Source: Chloroflexi bacterium UBA6265
GTDB lineage: Bacteria > Chloroflexota > Chloroflexia > Thermomicrobiales > UBA6265
Direction: 5' to 3'
Assembly (NCBI GenBank): GCA_002440805.1
Contig: DJVD01000089.1
Span: 1-5,827 of the forward strand
DNA: 5,827 nt
A program made the position numbers and the translations under genes. Every line of letters begins with the position of its first letter. Within the stretch, counting starts at the first letter, position 1. This document shows, piece after piece, positions 1 to 5,735 of this stretch. The notes beneath the pieces are model-generated. The model did not search any database. It had not been told where the DNA came from and saw nothing but the letters and a program-made list of their open reading frames with translations.

Positions 1-293
1 TTGTTATCGGGATCGCGTTCTGGCTGTTGCCACGCAAGCGGGTGCCAGCGTTGCCGCTCGGGTACGGCGAGCACAAGGCGTTCACCGCGCTGGCGATGCT
101 CAATGTCGGGTTGGCCTGTCGGGTGATTGCGGAACCGTTTTTTCGCCAAAACGACGATGGTATCTGGATTGACTGGTTGCTGGTGGCATCGTCTGTCCTG
201 CAATTCGTGGCGATCGTCATCTTCGTTACCCAGATGTGGCCGCGTATCTATGGCAAGAACAAGCTCGGCATTCCGCCGGTCACGAAATCGTGA
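1..293 (+). CDS. C-terminal part of an NnrS/heme-copper-oxidase-like membrane protein (5' end outside window)
   Basis: The reading frame is open from base 3 and ends at TGA 291-293, so this is the last ~96 codons of a gene that starts upstream. A TTG at 27 is not a credible start because the frame continues to the window edge. What is visible is the end of one helix (FWLLP before a basic loop RKR), then a hydrophobic helix around AFTALAMLNVGLACRVIAEP, a short polar loop (RQNDDG), and a final helix (IDWLLVASSVLQFVAIVIFV) followed by a basic tail. A helix ending in LxxRV, then a loop, then a W-containing last helix and a basic tail, resembles the C-terminus of NnrS-type proteins. These are polytopic heme/copper membrane proteins linked to nitric-oxide stress. 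The next gene starts one base after the stop and appears to belong to the same broad superfamily, so the two are probably co-translated and may work together. Family assignment is an inference from a short fragment; the membrane location is secure. Confidence 0.55.
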   Translation, partial: VIGIAFWLLPRKRVPALPLGYGEHKAFTALAMLNVGLACRVIAEPFFRQNDDGIWIDWLLVASSVLQFVAIVIFVTQMWPRIYGKNKLGIPPVTKS

Positions 294-294
294 G

Positions 295-1527
295 ATGAAG
301 TTGAATCAACGATCGATCATTGCTATCGCCGTCACGGCGGCTCCGGTCGCGATGGCCGTAGCCCTGGTATTGGCCGGATATAGCCAGACAAATGGAGCGT
401 GGTGGACGGCTTCAGTCCAACTGGCCGTGTTGGGCGGCATCACGATCATGATCTATGGCGTGAATGTGCAGGCGCTGCCCGTGCATTCCGGCAAACAATG
501 GCGAAGTTTGCCACTGGTGGCCACGCAAGTTGGGGCTGGCATTGCCGGTGCCTGGTTGGTGGCACTGGGGTATGGGTGGCGAGAGGAGCCGCTGGTGCGC
601 ATCGGGCACGTGCTGGCATTTGCCGGTGCGGTGCTGTTCCTCGCTAACCTGATGTTGTTGTTTAGCGGTCCGGGGGCACGGCCTCCACGCATTGCCTGGC
701 ATGAGCGCACGCAGCAGCAAAAGGTGGATCGCCTCGCCATCCCGTTCACCATGCTGAGTGGATTGATGGTGGTGGTTGGCACAGCCCTGGCGGTGTTGCT
801 GGACTTCTGGCAGCCATCCTCTGGCCGCTGGGACCTGGTTTGGGCACATGTGATGCTGCTGGGTTTTTTCTTCCCAATGGCATCGGGCACAAGTTATCAC
901 ATGTTGGCGCGATGGAGTGGTCGCGATTTCCGCTCGCTGCGTCTGATCGGCCTCCATCTCATCGCCTTCCTCATTGGTATGCCGGCCATGACGATCGCAT
1001 TGGCCATCGACGCCGATATGGTGTTTCGTATCGGTGCAATCGCGATGGCGGTTTCGATGGTCGCCTGGGCGGTGAATATCCTGCCTGTGGCGTGGCCGCT
1101 GGCAGCAGCCGCGCGAGGCGGGATCGCGCTCGCCATGGGGTTCATGGTGATCGGCATTGGATTCGGGGTGATGTTCGCGCTCGACCCGGCAGCGGGTGCG
1201 CGATTGCGCAGCACCCACGTGGTGTCGAACCTGTTCGGCTTCGCAGGATTGCTCATCAGCGGGTTCGGCTATCGCTACGTGCCGCAGTTGGCAGGTGTGC
1301 CGCACATCTGCTGGCCGCGCCTGGAGCTTCCGCAGCTTGGACTTATGACGGTTGGCAGTGGAGTGGGCATGCTTTTTATGGGCCTGCGCATGTACGGGCA
1401 CCTGGAACCGGAGGCCGTTATCTGGCCGTGTTTGGTGGGCGGCATCGGTATGCTGCTGTTCGCCGTTAATGCCGCCGCAACATTTGGCTATCGTGCGGAA
1501 ACATTGCGGGATAATTCAGTGTCATAA
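295..1527 (+). CDS. 12-helix NnrS / heme-copper oxidase subunit I-like membrane protein
   Basis: This is a 410-residue, strongly hydrophobic protein with about 12 predicted membrane helices (roughly residues 7-28, 36-54, 73-93, 103-124, 148-171, 181-199, 216-238, 244-264, 276-297, 309-325, 346-365, 375-397). ATG 295 is chosen because it lies one base after the upstream stop (TGAGATG), which suggests translational coupling. The frame stays open further upstream, but that part reads as a basic, Ser/Arg-rich shadow of the preceding gene. The segment H308 to G334 resembles helix X of heme-copper oxidase subunit I, where a heme-ligating His precedes a GxxYxxxPxxxG turn. H185 to G209 repeats the pattern. 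Other membrane-embedded His are H105 and H221. A canonical HxH pair and the tandem His of oxidase helix VII are not visible, so a true oxidase is unlikely. An NnrS-like or orphan HCO-like heme protein is more plausible. The bound metal and the reaction cannot be read from the sequence. Confidence 0.65.
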   Translation: MKLNQRSIIAIAVTAAPVAMAVALVLAGYSQTNGAWWTASVQLAVLGGITIMIYGVNVQALPVHSGKQWRSLPLVATQVGAGIAGAWLVALGYGWREEPLVRIGHVLAFAGAVLFLANLMLLFSGPGARPPRIAWHERTQQQKVDRLAIPFTMLSGLMVVVGTALAVLLDFWQPSSGRWDLVWAHVMLLGFFFPMASGTSYHMLARWSGRDFRSLRLIGLHLIAFLIGMPAMTIALAIDADMVFRIGAIAMAVSMVAWAVNILPVAWPLAAAARGGIALAMGFMVIGIGFGVMFALDPAAGARLRSTHVVSNLFGFAGLLISGFGYRYVPQLAGVPHICWPRLELPQLGLMTVGSGVGMLFMGLRMYGHLEPEAVIWPCLVGGIGMLLFAVNAAATFGYRAETLRDNSVS

Positions 1528-1541
1528 ACGTACGGCCAGCA

Positions 1542-1570
1542 TTGACGACATGCCCGTATCTCCCTAAACT
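1542..1570 (+). promoter_or_regulatory. Sigma-70-type promoter for the rel-kinase-lgt unit
   Basis: TTGACG at 1542-1547 matches the -35 consensus at 5 of 6 positions. It is followed by exactly 17 bases and TAAACT at 1565-1570, which matches the -10 consensus at 4 of 6, including the key first T, the A at position 2 and the last T. The predicted transcription start is near 1577, leaving a leader of about 95 nt before the rel ATG. The site begins 14 bases after the stop of the preceding membrane-protein gene. No terminator hairpin is seen there, so read-through from upstream is also possible. The call is by motif and spacing only. Confidence 0.5.
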
Positions 1571-1580
1571 GATCACTTAC

Positions 1581-1659
1581 CCGCCTCAATTTGTTGGGCG
1601 AGAGGCAGGCGGCCGAAACATGATGGTCCGCCCGGGGCGCGCGTACCCGAGGCTGGACC
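1581..1659 (+). promoter_or_regulatory. Structured 5' leader of rel with competing stem-loops
   Basis: Three pairings can be drawn by eye. CCGCCT (1581-1586) is complementary to AGGCGG (1607-1612). GGCGGCC (1608-1614) pairs with GGTCCGCC (1625-1632), with one bulged T and a 10-nt loop. GGTCCGCCCGGG (1625-1636) pairs with the stretch 1646-1659 through 12 base pairs with single bulges at A1650 and T1654 and a 9-nt loop. Each pairing excludes the next. The last and strongest ends right beside the Shine-Dalgarno region. There is no U-run after any stem, so it is not an intrinsic terminator; an effect on ribosome access is more plausible. High local GC makes chance complementarity possible. No known riboswitch class was recognised. 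Confidence 0.4.
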
Positions 1660-1660
1660 G

Positions 1661-1669
1661 GGAAGAGGG
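1661..1669 (+). promoter_or_regulatory. Ribosome binding site of rel
   Basis: GGAAGAGGG lies immediately upstream of ATG 1672. Its AGAGG core is about 3-4 nt from the start, which is closer than usual. It still decides the start: an in-frame TGA at 1621 rules out anything far upstream, no other ATG lies between, and the next in-frame ATG (1717) has no purine-rich site before it. Confidence 0.6.
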
Positions 1670-1671
1670 CT

Positions 1672-3978
1672 ATGACCCCCACTACGGCAGAGTCGAATTT
1701 GATCGAAACGATCGAAATGTTTCGCGATCCCGCCGTGCGCGAAACAGAGCACCCGCGCGTACCTGCACCACCAGATGAGTACGAGCCCGCCGTTCAGTCC
1801 GCCCTGAACGCGCTCAGCAATGCCATCACCGAAGACCAACATACTGGCGACCTGAAGATCGTTGCTCGGGCCTTCCTGATTGCCTATCAGGCCCACGCCG
1901 GCATTACCCGCAAGTCAGGTGAACCCTATATTGTTCATCCAATTGAGGTCACCCGTATCCTCGCGGTGATGCGGCTGGATGGCGAAACCATGGCTGCAGG
2001 CCTGCTGCACGATGTGGTGGAAGATACCGATGTCACGCTGCCTTTGATTGCCGAAATCTTCGGCGAACGCGTATCGCAACTGGTGGATGGCACCACCAAG
2101 CTTGGCAAGATCCAGTGGGTTCCGGAATCGGAAGACACCCGCAATCGCCAGGAACGCGAACGCGAGCAGCAGGCCGAAAGCCTGCGCAAAATGTTCCTCG
2201 CCATGGTGGATGACATCGGCGTGGTGCTGATTAAGCTCGCCGACCGATTGCACAATATGCGCACGCTCGACTCCATGCGGCCCGATAAACAGGTGCGAAT
2301 TTCCCAGCAGACCATGGAAATTTACGCTCCCCTGGCCAATCGCCTCGGTATTTGGCAGGTAAAATCCGAACTCGAAGACCTCGCGTTTAAATATCTCCAT
2401 CCGGAACAGTACCGCCATATCACTGACGAACTTGAGCGCCGGGGCGCCGAAAGCGAAATCGCCCTGCAGCAGATTATCGACCAGTTGGGTGGATTGTTGG
2501 CTGAAGCCGGCATCCACGCCGAGATGTATGGCCGCAAGAAACACATCTATTCCATTTATCGCAAAATGAATCGCAAAAATCGGGCGTTCGACGAGATCTA
2601 CGATGTCATCGGCATCCGTATCATCGTCGACGATGTCACCCAGTGTTACACCGCCCTGGGGCTGGTCCACGGCAAATGGCACCCTGTGCCGGGTGAAATT
2701 GATGATTACATCGCCACCCCCAAAGAAAGCATGTACCAGAGCCTCCATACTGCGGTGATTGGCCCGGCCGGGCACCCGGTCGAAATCCAGATTCGTACCT
2801 GGGAAATGCACCATGTCGCCGAGTACGGTATCGCGGCCCACTGGCGGTACAAGGAGGGATCGCGCAGCGATCAACGCCTGGAAGCCAAGATCACCTGGTT
2901 ACGCCAACTGATGGACTGGCGTGACGAGGTAGCCGACGCCGAGGAGTTTGTCGAAAGCCTCAAGTCCGATGTCTTCCAGGATATGATCTACTGTTTTACT
3001 CCAGCCGGCGATATTATCGAACTCCCCCGCGGCGCCACCCCCATCGATTTCGCCTATCGCATCCATACCGAAGTCGGTCACCACACCATCGGCGCCACCG
3101 TCAATGGCCAGCAGGTGGATCTCAAATACGAACTCAATAACGCCCAGATTGTGGAGATCCGCACCGGCAAAATGGTGAAGGGCCCACGACGCGACTGGCT
3201 CCAGGCCGAGAATGGCTACGTCAAAACCGCGTCGGCCCGCGAGAAAATCCGCCAGTGGTTCCGCCGTCAGGAGCGCGATGAGAATATCGCCAGCGGCAAG
3301 TCCACACTTGAAAAAGAACTCCATCGCCTGGCACTGAACATCAAACACGAGGAGGTGATGGCCAAGTACCCGCGCTACACCAAGCTCGATGATTTCTACG
3401 CCGCGATCGGGTACGGAGCCATTTCGGCCCATTCGATCACGTCCCGCATCGATGTGTCGATTCGGGATGTCGTCCCCACCACTGGCAACGTCAAGGTGCC
3501 GGCCAAGATCGCCAAGGTGGAGGTGATGGGTGCCGGCAATGTCCTCACCATGCAAGCCAACTGCTGCAAGCCGGTGCCGCCCGAGCCAATTATTGGGTAT
3601 ATCACCCGCGGCCGCGGTGTGGTGTATCACCGACAGGATTGCCCGAACGTGACGCACATTCCCGATCCTGAGCGCCTGGTGCCGGTGAACTGGGGCAACC
3701 AAAGCAACGAAACCCACCCTGTGGCAATCATCGTGGACGCCGAGGACCGCGTCGGCCTGTTAAAAGATATCTCCACGTTGCTGGCCGATCAGCGCGTCAA
3801 CATCCTCAGCATGGCCACGCAAACCCACGAGGACCGCACGGTCACCTTCCGGGCTGTGGTGGAGGTGGAAGATTTGAACCAACTCTCAACTATGCTCAGC
3901 AAGCTGGAACAGTTGCGGCAAGTGAACAGCGTGCGTCGCGAGGCCGATCGGCCGCAGCAGGTACGGTCTACCGCATGA
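1672..3978 (+). CDS. rel: Bifunctional (p)ppGpp synthetase/hydrolase, long RelA/SpoT homologue (Rel)
   Basis: This cytosolic enzyme of the stringent response transfers pyrophosphate from ATP to GDP/GTP and hydrolyses (p)ppGpp. At 768 residues it has the usual length for long Rel proteins. The HD hydrolase domain (about 60-220) keeps H89, the HDVVED motif (H113, D114, E117, D118), and D191 and N195 in ADRLHN. The synthetase domain (about 250-395) has the GRKKHIYSIYRKM loop (287-299), D311 in YDVIGIR, YQSLHT (355-360) and E371 in VEIQIRT. A TGS domain (about 436-500), a helical linker, a zinc-finger-like domain with C631, C632, H653 and C657, and a C-terminal ACT domain (about 683-758) follow, as in ribosome-regulated Rel. 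Position 342-345 reads EIDD, an EXDD motif typical of monofunctional RelA, although the hydrolase site is intact. The N-terminus is about 36 residues longer before the first metal His than in Streptococcus Rel, and an 11-residue charged insertion lies near 150-165. The gene ends inside the start of the sugar kinase (ATGA). Confidence 0.95.
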   Translation: MTPTTAESNLIETIEMFRDPAVRETEHPRVPAPPDEYEPAVQSALNALSNAITEDQHTGDLKIVARAFLIAYQAHAGITRKSGEPYIVHPIEVTRILAVMRLDGETMAAGLLHDVVEDTDVTLPLIAEIFGERVSQLVDGTTKLGKIQWVPESEDTRNRQEREREQQAESLRKMFLAMVDDIGVVLIKLADRLHNMRTLDSMRPDKQVRISQQTMEIYAPLANRLGIWQVKSELEDLAFKYLHPEQYRHITDELERRGAESEIALQQIIDQLGGLLAEAGIHAEMYGRKKHIYSIYRKMNRKNRAFDEIYDVIGIRIIVDDVTQCYTALGLVHGKWHPVPGEIDDYIATPKESMYQSLHTAVIGPAGHPVEIQIRTWEMHHVAEYGIAAHWRYKEGSRSDQRLEAKITWLRQLMDWRDEVADAEEFVESLKSDVFQDMIYCFTPAGDIIELPRGATPIDFAYRIHTEVGHHTIGATVNGQQVDLKYELNNAQIVEIRTGKMVKGPRRDWLQAENGYVKTASAREKIRQWFRRQERDENIASGKSTLEKELHRLALNIKHEEVMAKYPRYTKLDDFYAAIGYGAISAHSITSRIDVSIRDVVPTTGNVKVPAKIAKVEVMGAGNVLTMQANCCKPVPPEPIIGYITRGRGVVYHRQDCPNVTHIPDPERLVPVNWGNQSNETHPVAIIVDAEDRVGLLKDISTLLADQRVNILSMATQTHEDRTVTFRAVVEVEDLNQLSTMLSKLEQLRQVNSVRREADRPQQVRSTA
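1701..1729 (+). repeat. Direct and inverted repeat in the first codons of rel
   Basis: GATCGAAA occurs twice in tandem (1701-1708 and 1710-1717). CGAAAC (1704-1709) is an exact inverted repeat of GTTTCG (1719-1724) across a 9-base spacer. Three further pairs (GAT 1701-1703 with ATC 1727-1729) extend the stem past a 2-base bulge. It starts about 30 bases after the rel start codon. It could be a weak mRNA hairpin or simply a consequence of coding sequence (residues 11-19, which include IETIEMF). Confidence 0.3.
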
Positions 3979-4907
3979 CGAAGCCGGTTGTTGCGATTGG
4001 CGAATGCCTCATCGATCTCATTGCACCCCAGGGCAGCGATTTGATCTCCGGAAACACCCTCGCCATCCGCGAGGGTGGTGCCCCGGCGAATGTCGCCGTC
4101 GGTTTGGCTCGCCTGGGTGTGCCTGTGCAAATGCGCACCGTGCTCGGCGATGATCCTTTTGGCCAGCGGCTGCACGCCCGGCTGGGTGCTGAAGGGATCG
4201 ATATCTCACATGTCAGGATTGCCGCCGATACACCGACAACGATCGCACTGGCATGGGCCGATGAGGCTGGCGATGGGCATTTTCGCCTGCATCGGCACGC
4301 CGATCGCCTGCTTTCGCCCGACGAGATGAACCTGCACGACGTGGAAGCTGTTGTGTTCGGGTCTGTCGCCATGTCTGCCAGCCCGAGTGTCGATGCCGTG
4401 CTTACCGCCATTCGCCATGCCAGCGATGTCGGCATTCCCCTCGTCTTCGATGTGAACGTCCGCCCCGGTCTGCTGCCGATGGATGAACTCCGGATGCTAA
4501 TCATGGTGGGCCTGGCCGCCGGTACTGTGGTCAAGCTAAGCGTCGACGATGCTCGCCATCTCTGGGGTGCTACTTCGCTGGACGATGCTGCGGATGCACT
4601 GGATCGTATCGATCCACCCGTTGCGGTGATTACCGATGGTGCGCGTGGCGCCCTGTTACGGGTTGGTGGCGAACGTATTCGCCAGGATGTGTTCCCGGTG
4701 AACGCTGTAGAGCCAACCGGTGCCGGTGACGCGTTCACGGCCGGCTTCATCAGTCGCATGATCGCCCGCAACTGGCAAGGGGCGGACGGCGATGACCTGC
4801 GTTTCGCCATGGCCTGTGGCGCACTTGCCACCACCATGCCTGGAGCGATGGACGGCCTGCCCACCCGCGACCAGGTCACGGAGTTCCTGCATGCCCACAC
4901 TGGGTGA
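3975..4907 (+). CDS. PfkB-family carbohydrate kinase (fructokinase/ribokinase-like)
   Basis: This cytosolic kinase of the ribokinase/PfkB family transfers phosphate from ATP to a sugar hydroxyl. It has 310 residues, normal for the family. The N-terminal GECLIDLIAP (9-18), the substrate-side GGAPANVAVGLARLG (34-48) and LGDDPFGQ (57-64) are the standard PfkB signature-1 region and look most like fructokinases. Further on are FDVNVRPG (158-165, usually DPNxR), VKLSVDDARHLWG (186-198, the Mg/ATP-side helix, with D where E is common) and the anion hole plus catalytic base TGAGD (248-252, D252), preceded by E246 instead of the usual D. ATG 3975 overlaps the rel stop as ATGA, so translation is coupled. 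Only a weak AGCAGG lies about 13 nt upstream. The exact substrate (fructose, 2-keto-3-deoxygluconate, ribose or a nucleoside) cannot be decided from motifs. Fructokinase is the best guess. Confidence 0.88.
   Translation: MTKPVVAIGECLIDLIAPQGSDLISGNTLAIREGGAPANVAVGLARLGVPVQMRTVLGDDPFGQRLHARLGAEGIDISHVRIAADTPTTIALAWADEAGDGHFRLHRHADRLLSPDEMNLHDVEAVVFGSVAMSASPSVDAVLTAIRHASDVGIPLVFDVNVRPGLLPMDELRMLIMVGLAAGTVVKLSVDDARHLWGATSLDDAADALDRIDPPVAVITDGARGALLRVGGERIRQDVFPVNAVEPTGAGDAFTAGFISRMIARNWQGADGDDLRFAMACGALATTMPGAMDGLPTRDQVTEFLHAHTG
4880..4883 (+). promoter_or_regulatory. Ribosome binding site of lgt inside the kinase gene
   Basis: GGAG with a 7-nt spacer before ATG 4891 is a well-placed Shine-Dalgarno sequence. 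It lies within the last codons of the sugar-kinase gene. It supports ATG 4891, giving a 17-nt overlap, rather than the longer open frame that extends back to 4792. Confidence 0.6.
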
Positions 4908-5679
4908 TCCGGTCGCGATTGCGATCGGCCCAATTGAGATCCGCTGGTATGCGTTGTTTATCGTGCTTGGTATTACCCTGGCCGTGTGGCTGGCGATGTG
5001 GATCGCCAACCAGCGTGGACTCAATGGCGAGGCGATCCTCGATATTGCCCCGGTTGTCGTGCTGGGGGCAATTATCGGTGCGCGGCTGTATTACGTCATT
5101 TTGGAATGGGATCGCTACCGCGACGATCTCGGTGGCGCGATCAATGTTCGCGAGGGTGGCCTTACCATCCATGGTGCCATCATCGCGGGCGTATTAACCG
5201 CATGGTTACTCCTGCGTCGGCAACAGGGAACCATATGGCGATGGTTCGATTGCCTCGTGCCGGCACTGGCGCTGGGGCAGGCGATTGGCCGCTGGGGGAA
5301 CTGGGCCAACCAGGAAGCGTTTGGCACTCCAACAACACTGCCTTGGGCAGTGACGATCGATCCAGCCCGCCGACCCGACGGTTACGAGCAGTTCAGCACC
5401 TTTCATCCAACCTTTCTCTATGAATCCCTGTTGAGCCTGCTGCTATGCACCGCGCTCACACTGCTTGTGCTGCATCAGCAGCGCTTCGGCTGGTTCCGTG
5501 CAGGTATGGCCTTTGGCCTGTATTTCCTCGCCTACGGGGTTATCCGCCTCTTCCTGGAGCGTATTCGCACGGATAGCCTCTACATCGGGCCCCTGCCGGC
5601 AGCGTACTGGCTCAGTTTCGCCATGATCGCGTTCGGCATCCTTGTCATCGTCCTGCGACGATCACCGCCACAGCCATAA
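4891..5679 (+). CDS. lgt: Phosphatidylglycerol-prolipoprotein diacylglyceryl transferase
   Basis: Lgt is an inner-membrane enzyme that moves diacylglycerol from phosphatidylglycerol to the lipobox cysteine of prolipoproteins, the first step of lipoprotein maturation. The 262-residue protein has about seven hydrophobic helices and the Lgt signature GRWGNWANQEAFG (133-145). Residues aligned by spacing with the essential E. coli ones are present: Y20 (E. coli Y26), H94 in GGLTIHGAIIAG (H103), R134 (R143), N137 (N146), E142 (E151), G145 (G154), R219 (R239) and E223 (E243) in GVIRLFLE. The N-terminus (GPIEIRWYALFIVLG, 13-27) matches the family start. ATG 4891 is preferred because it has a GGAG site and the upstream part of the open frame is a Cys/Pro/Arg-rich shadow. 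The start overlaps the kinase by 17 nt, so it belongs to the rel-kinase-lgt unit. The enzyme appears fully functional. Confidence 0.95.
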   Translation: MPTLGDPVAIAIGPIEIRWYALFIVLGITLAVWLAMWIANQRGLNGEAILDIAPVVVLGAIIGARLYYVILEWDRYRDDLGGAINVREGGLTIHGAIIAGVLTAWLLLRRQQGTIWRWFDCLVPALALGQAIGRWGNWANQEAFGTPTTLPWAVTIDPARRPDGYEQFSTFHPTFLYESLLSLLLCTALTLLVLHQQRFGWFRAGMAFGLYFLAYGVIRLFLERIRTDSLYIGPLPAAYWLSFAMIAFGILVIVLRRSPPQP

Positions 5680-5692
5680 GCACTCCTTCCGG

Positions 5693-5698
5693 TACACT
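5693..5698 (+). promoter_or_regulatory. Possible -10 element before the downstream exported-protein gene
   Basis: TACACT matches the -10 consensus at 4 of 6 positions and would start a transcript near 5705, about 30 nt before the next gene. The expected -35 position (about 5670-5675, ACAGCC) is poor. No terminator hairpin is seen between lgt and the next gene, so co-transcription with lgt is equally likely. Confidence 0.2.
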
Positions 5699-5724
5699 TC
5701 ACCAATCGAAACACACGCCACGTC

Positions 5725-5733
5725 AGGGGAGAG
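5725..5733 (+). promoter_or_regulatory. Ribosome binding site of the exported-protein gene
   Basis: AGGGGAGAG ends 2 nt before ATG 5736. Its GGGGAG core is about 4 nt away. It is among the strongest Shine-Dalgarno sequences in the window and supports this start and a newly beginning gene. Confidence 0.65.
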
Positions 5734-5735
5734 AT

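Noticed and set aside
127..294. N-terminal extension of the second membrane protein to an ATG at 127
   Set aside because: The extra 56 residues are Arg/Ser/Trp-rich and overlap the preceding gene in another frame. ATG 295 gives a normal first helix and a one-base gap.
412..1401. Long minus-strand open frame over the membrane-protein gene (329 codons)
   Set aside because: The translation is rich in His, Gln, Arg and Cys with no hydrophobic core or domain, typical of the antisense of a GC-rich membrane gene. The plus-strand gene has a clear 12-helix pattern.
1528..1671. Intrinsic terminator after the membrane-protein gene, or a known riboswitch before rel
   Set aside because: The hairpins present are not followed by a T-run, and no conserved riboswitch or T-box elements were recognised.
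1620..1778. Possible upstream overlapping ORF of 52 codons (ATG 1620) running into the rel start
   Set aside because: It has no good Shine-Dalgarno sequence, an Arg-rich composition that reads as a frame shadow, and most of it lies over rel codons. A regulatory uORF cannot be excluded but has no positive support.
1915..2874. Minus-strand open frames inside rel (1915-2874 and 2899-3717)
   Set aside because: They lie wholly within an unambiguous rel coding region and show no recognisable domain. They arise from codon bias on the opposite strand.
1672..3978. Calling the stringent-response gene a monofunctional RelA because of EXDD
   Set aside because: The hydrolase motif HDVVED and the other metal and active-site residues are intact, unlike E. 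coli-type RelA, so a bifunctional call is safer.
3968..4933. Minus-strand open frame opposite the sugar kinase
   Set aside because: The translation is Ser/Arg/Pro-rich and low complexity, while the plus strand encodes all PfkB motifs.
5680..5735. Terminator between lgt and the exported-protein gene
   Set aside because: No stem-loop with a T-run can be drawn in these 56 bases.
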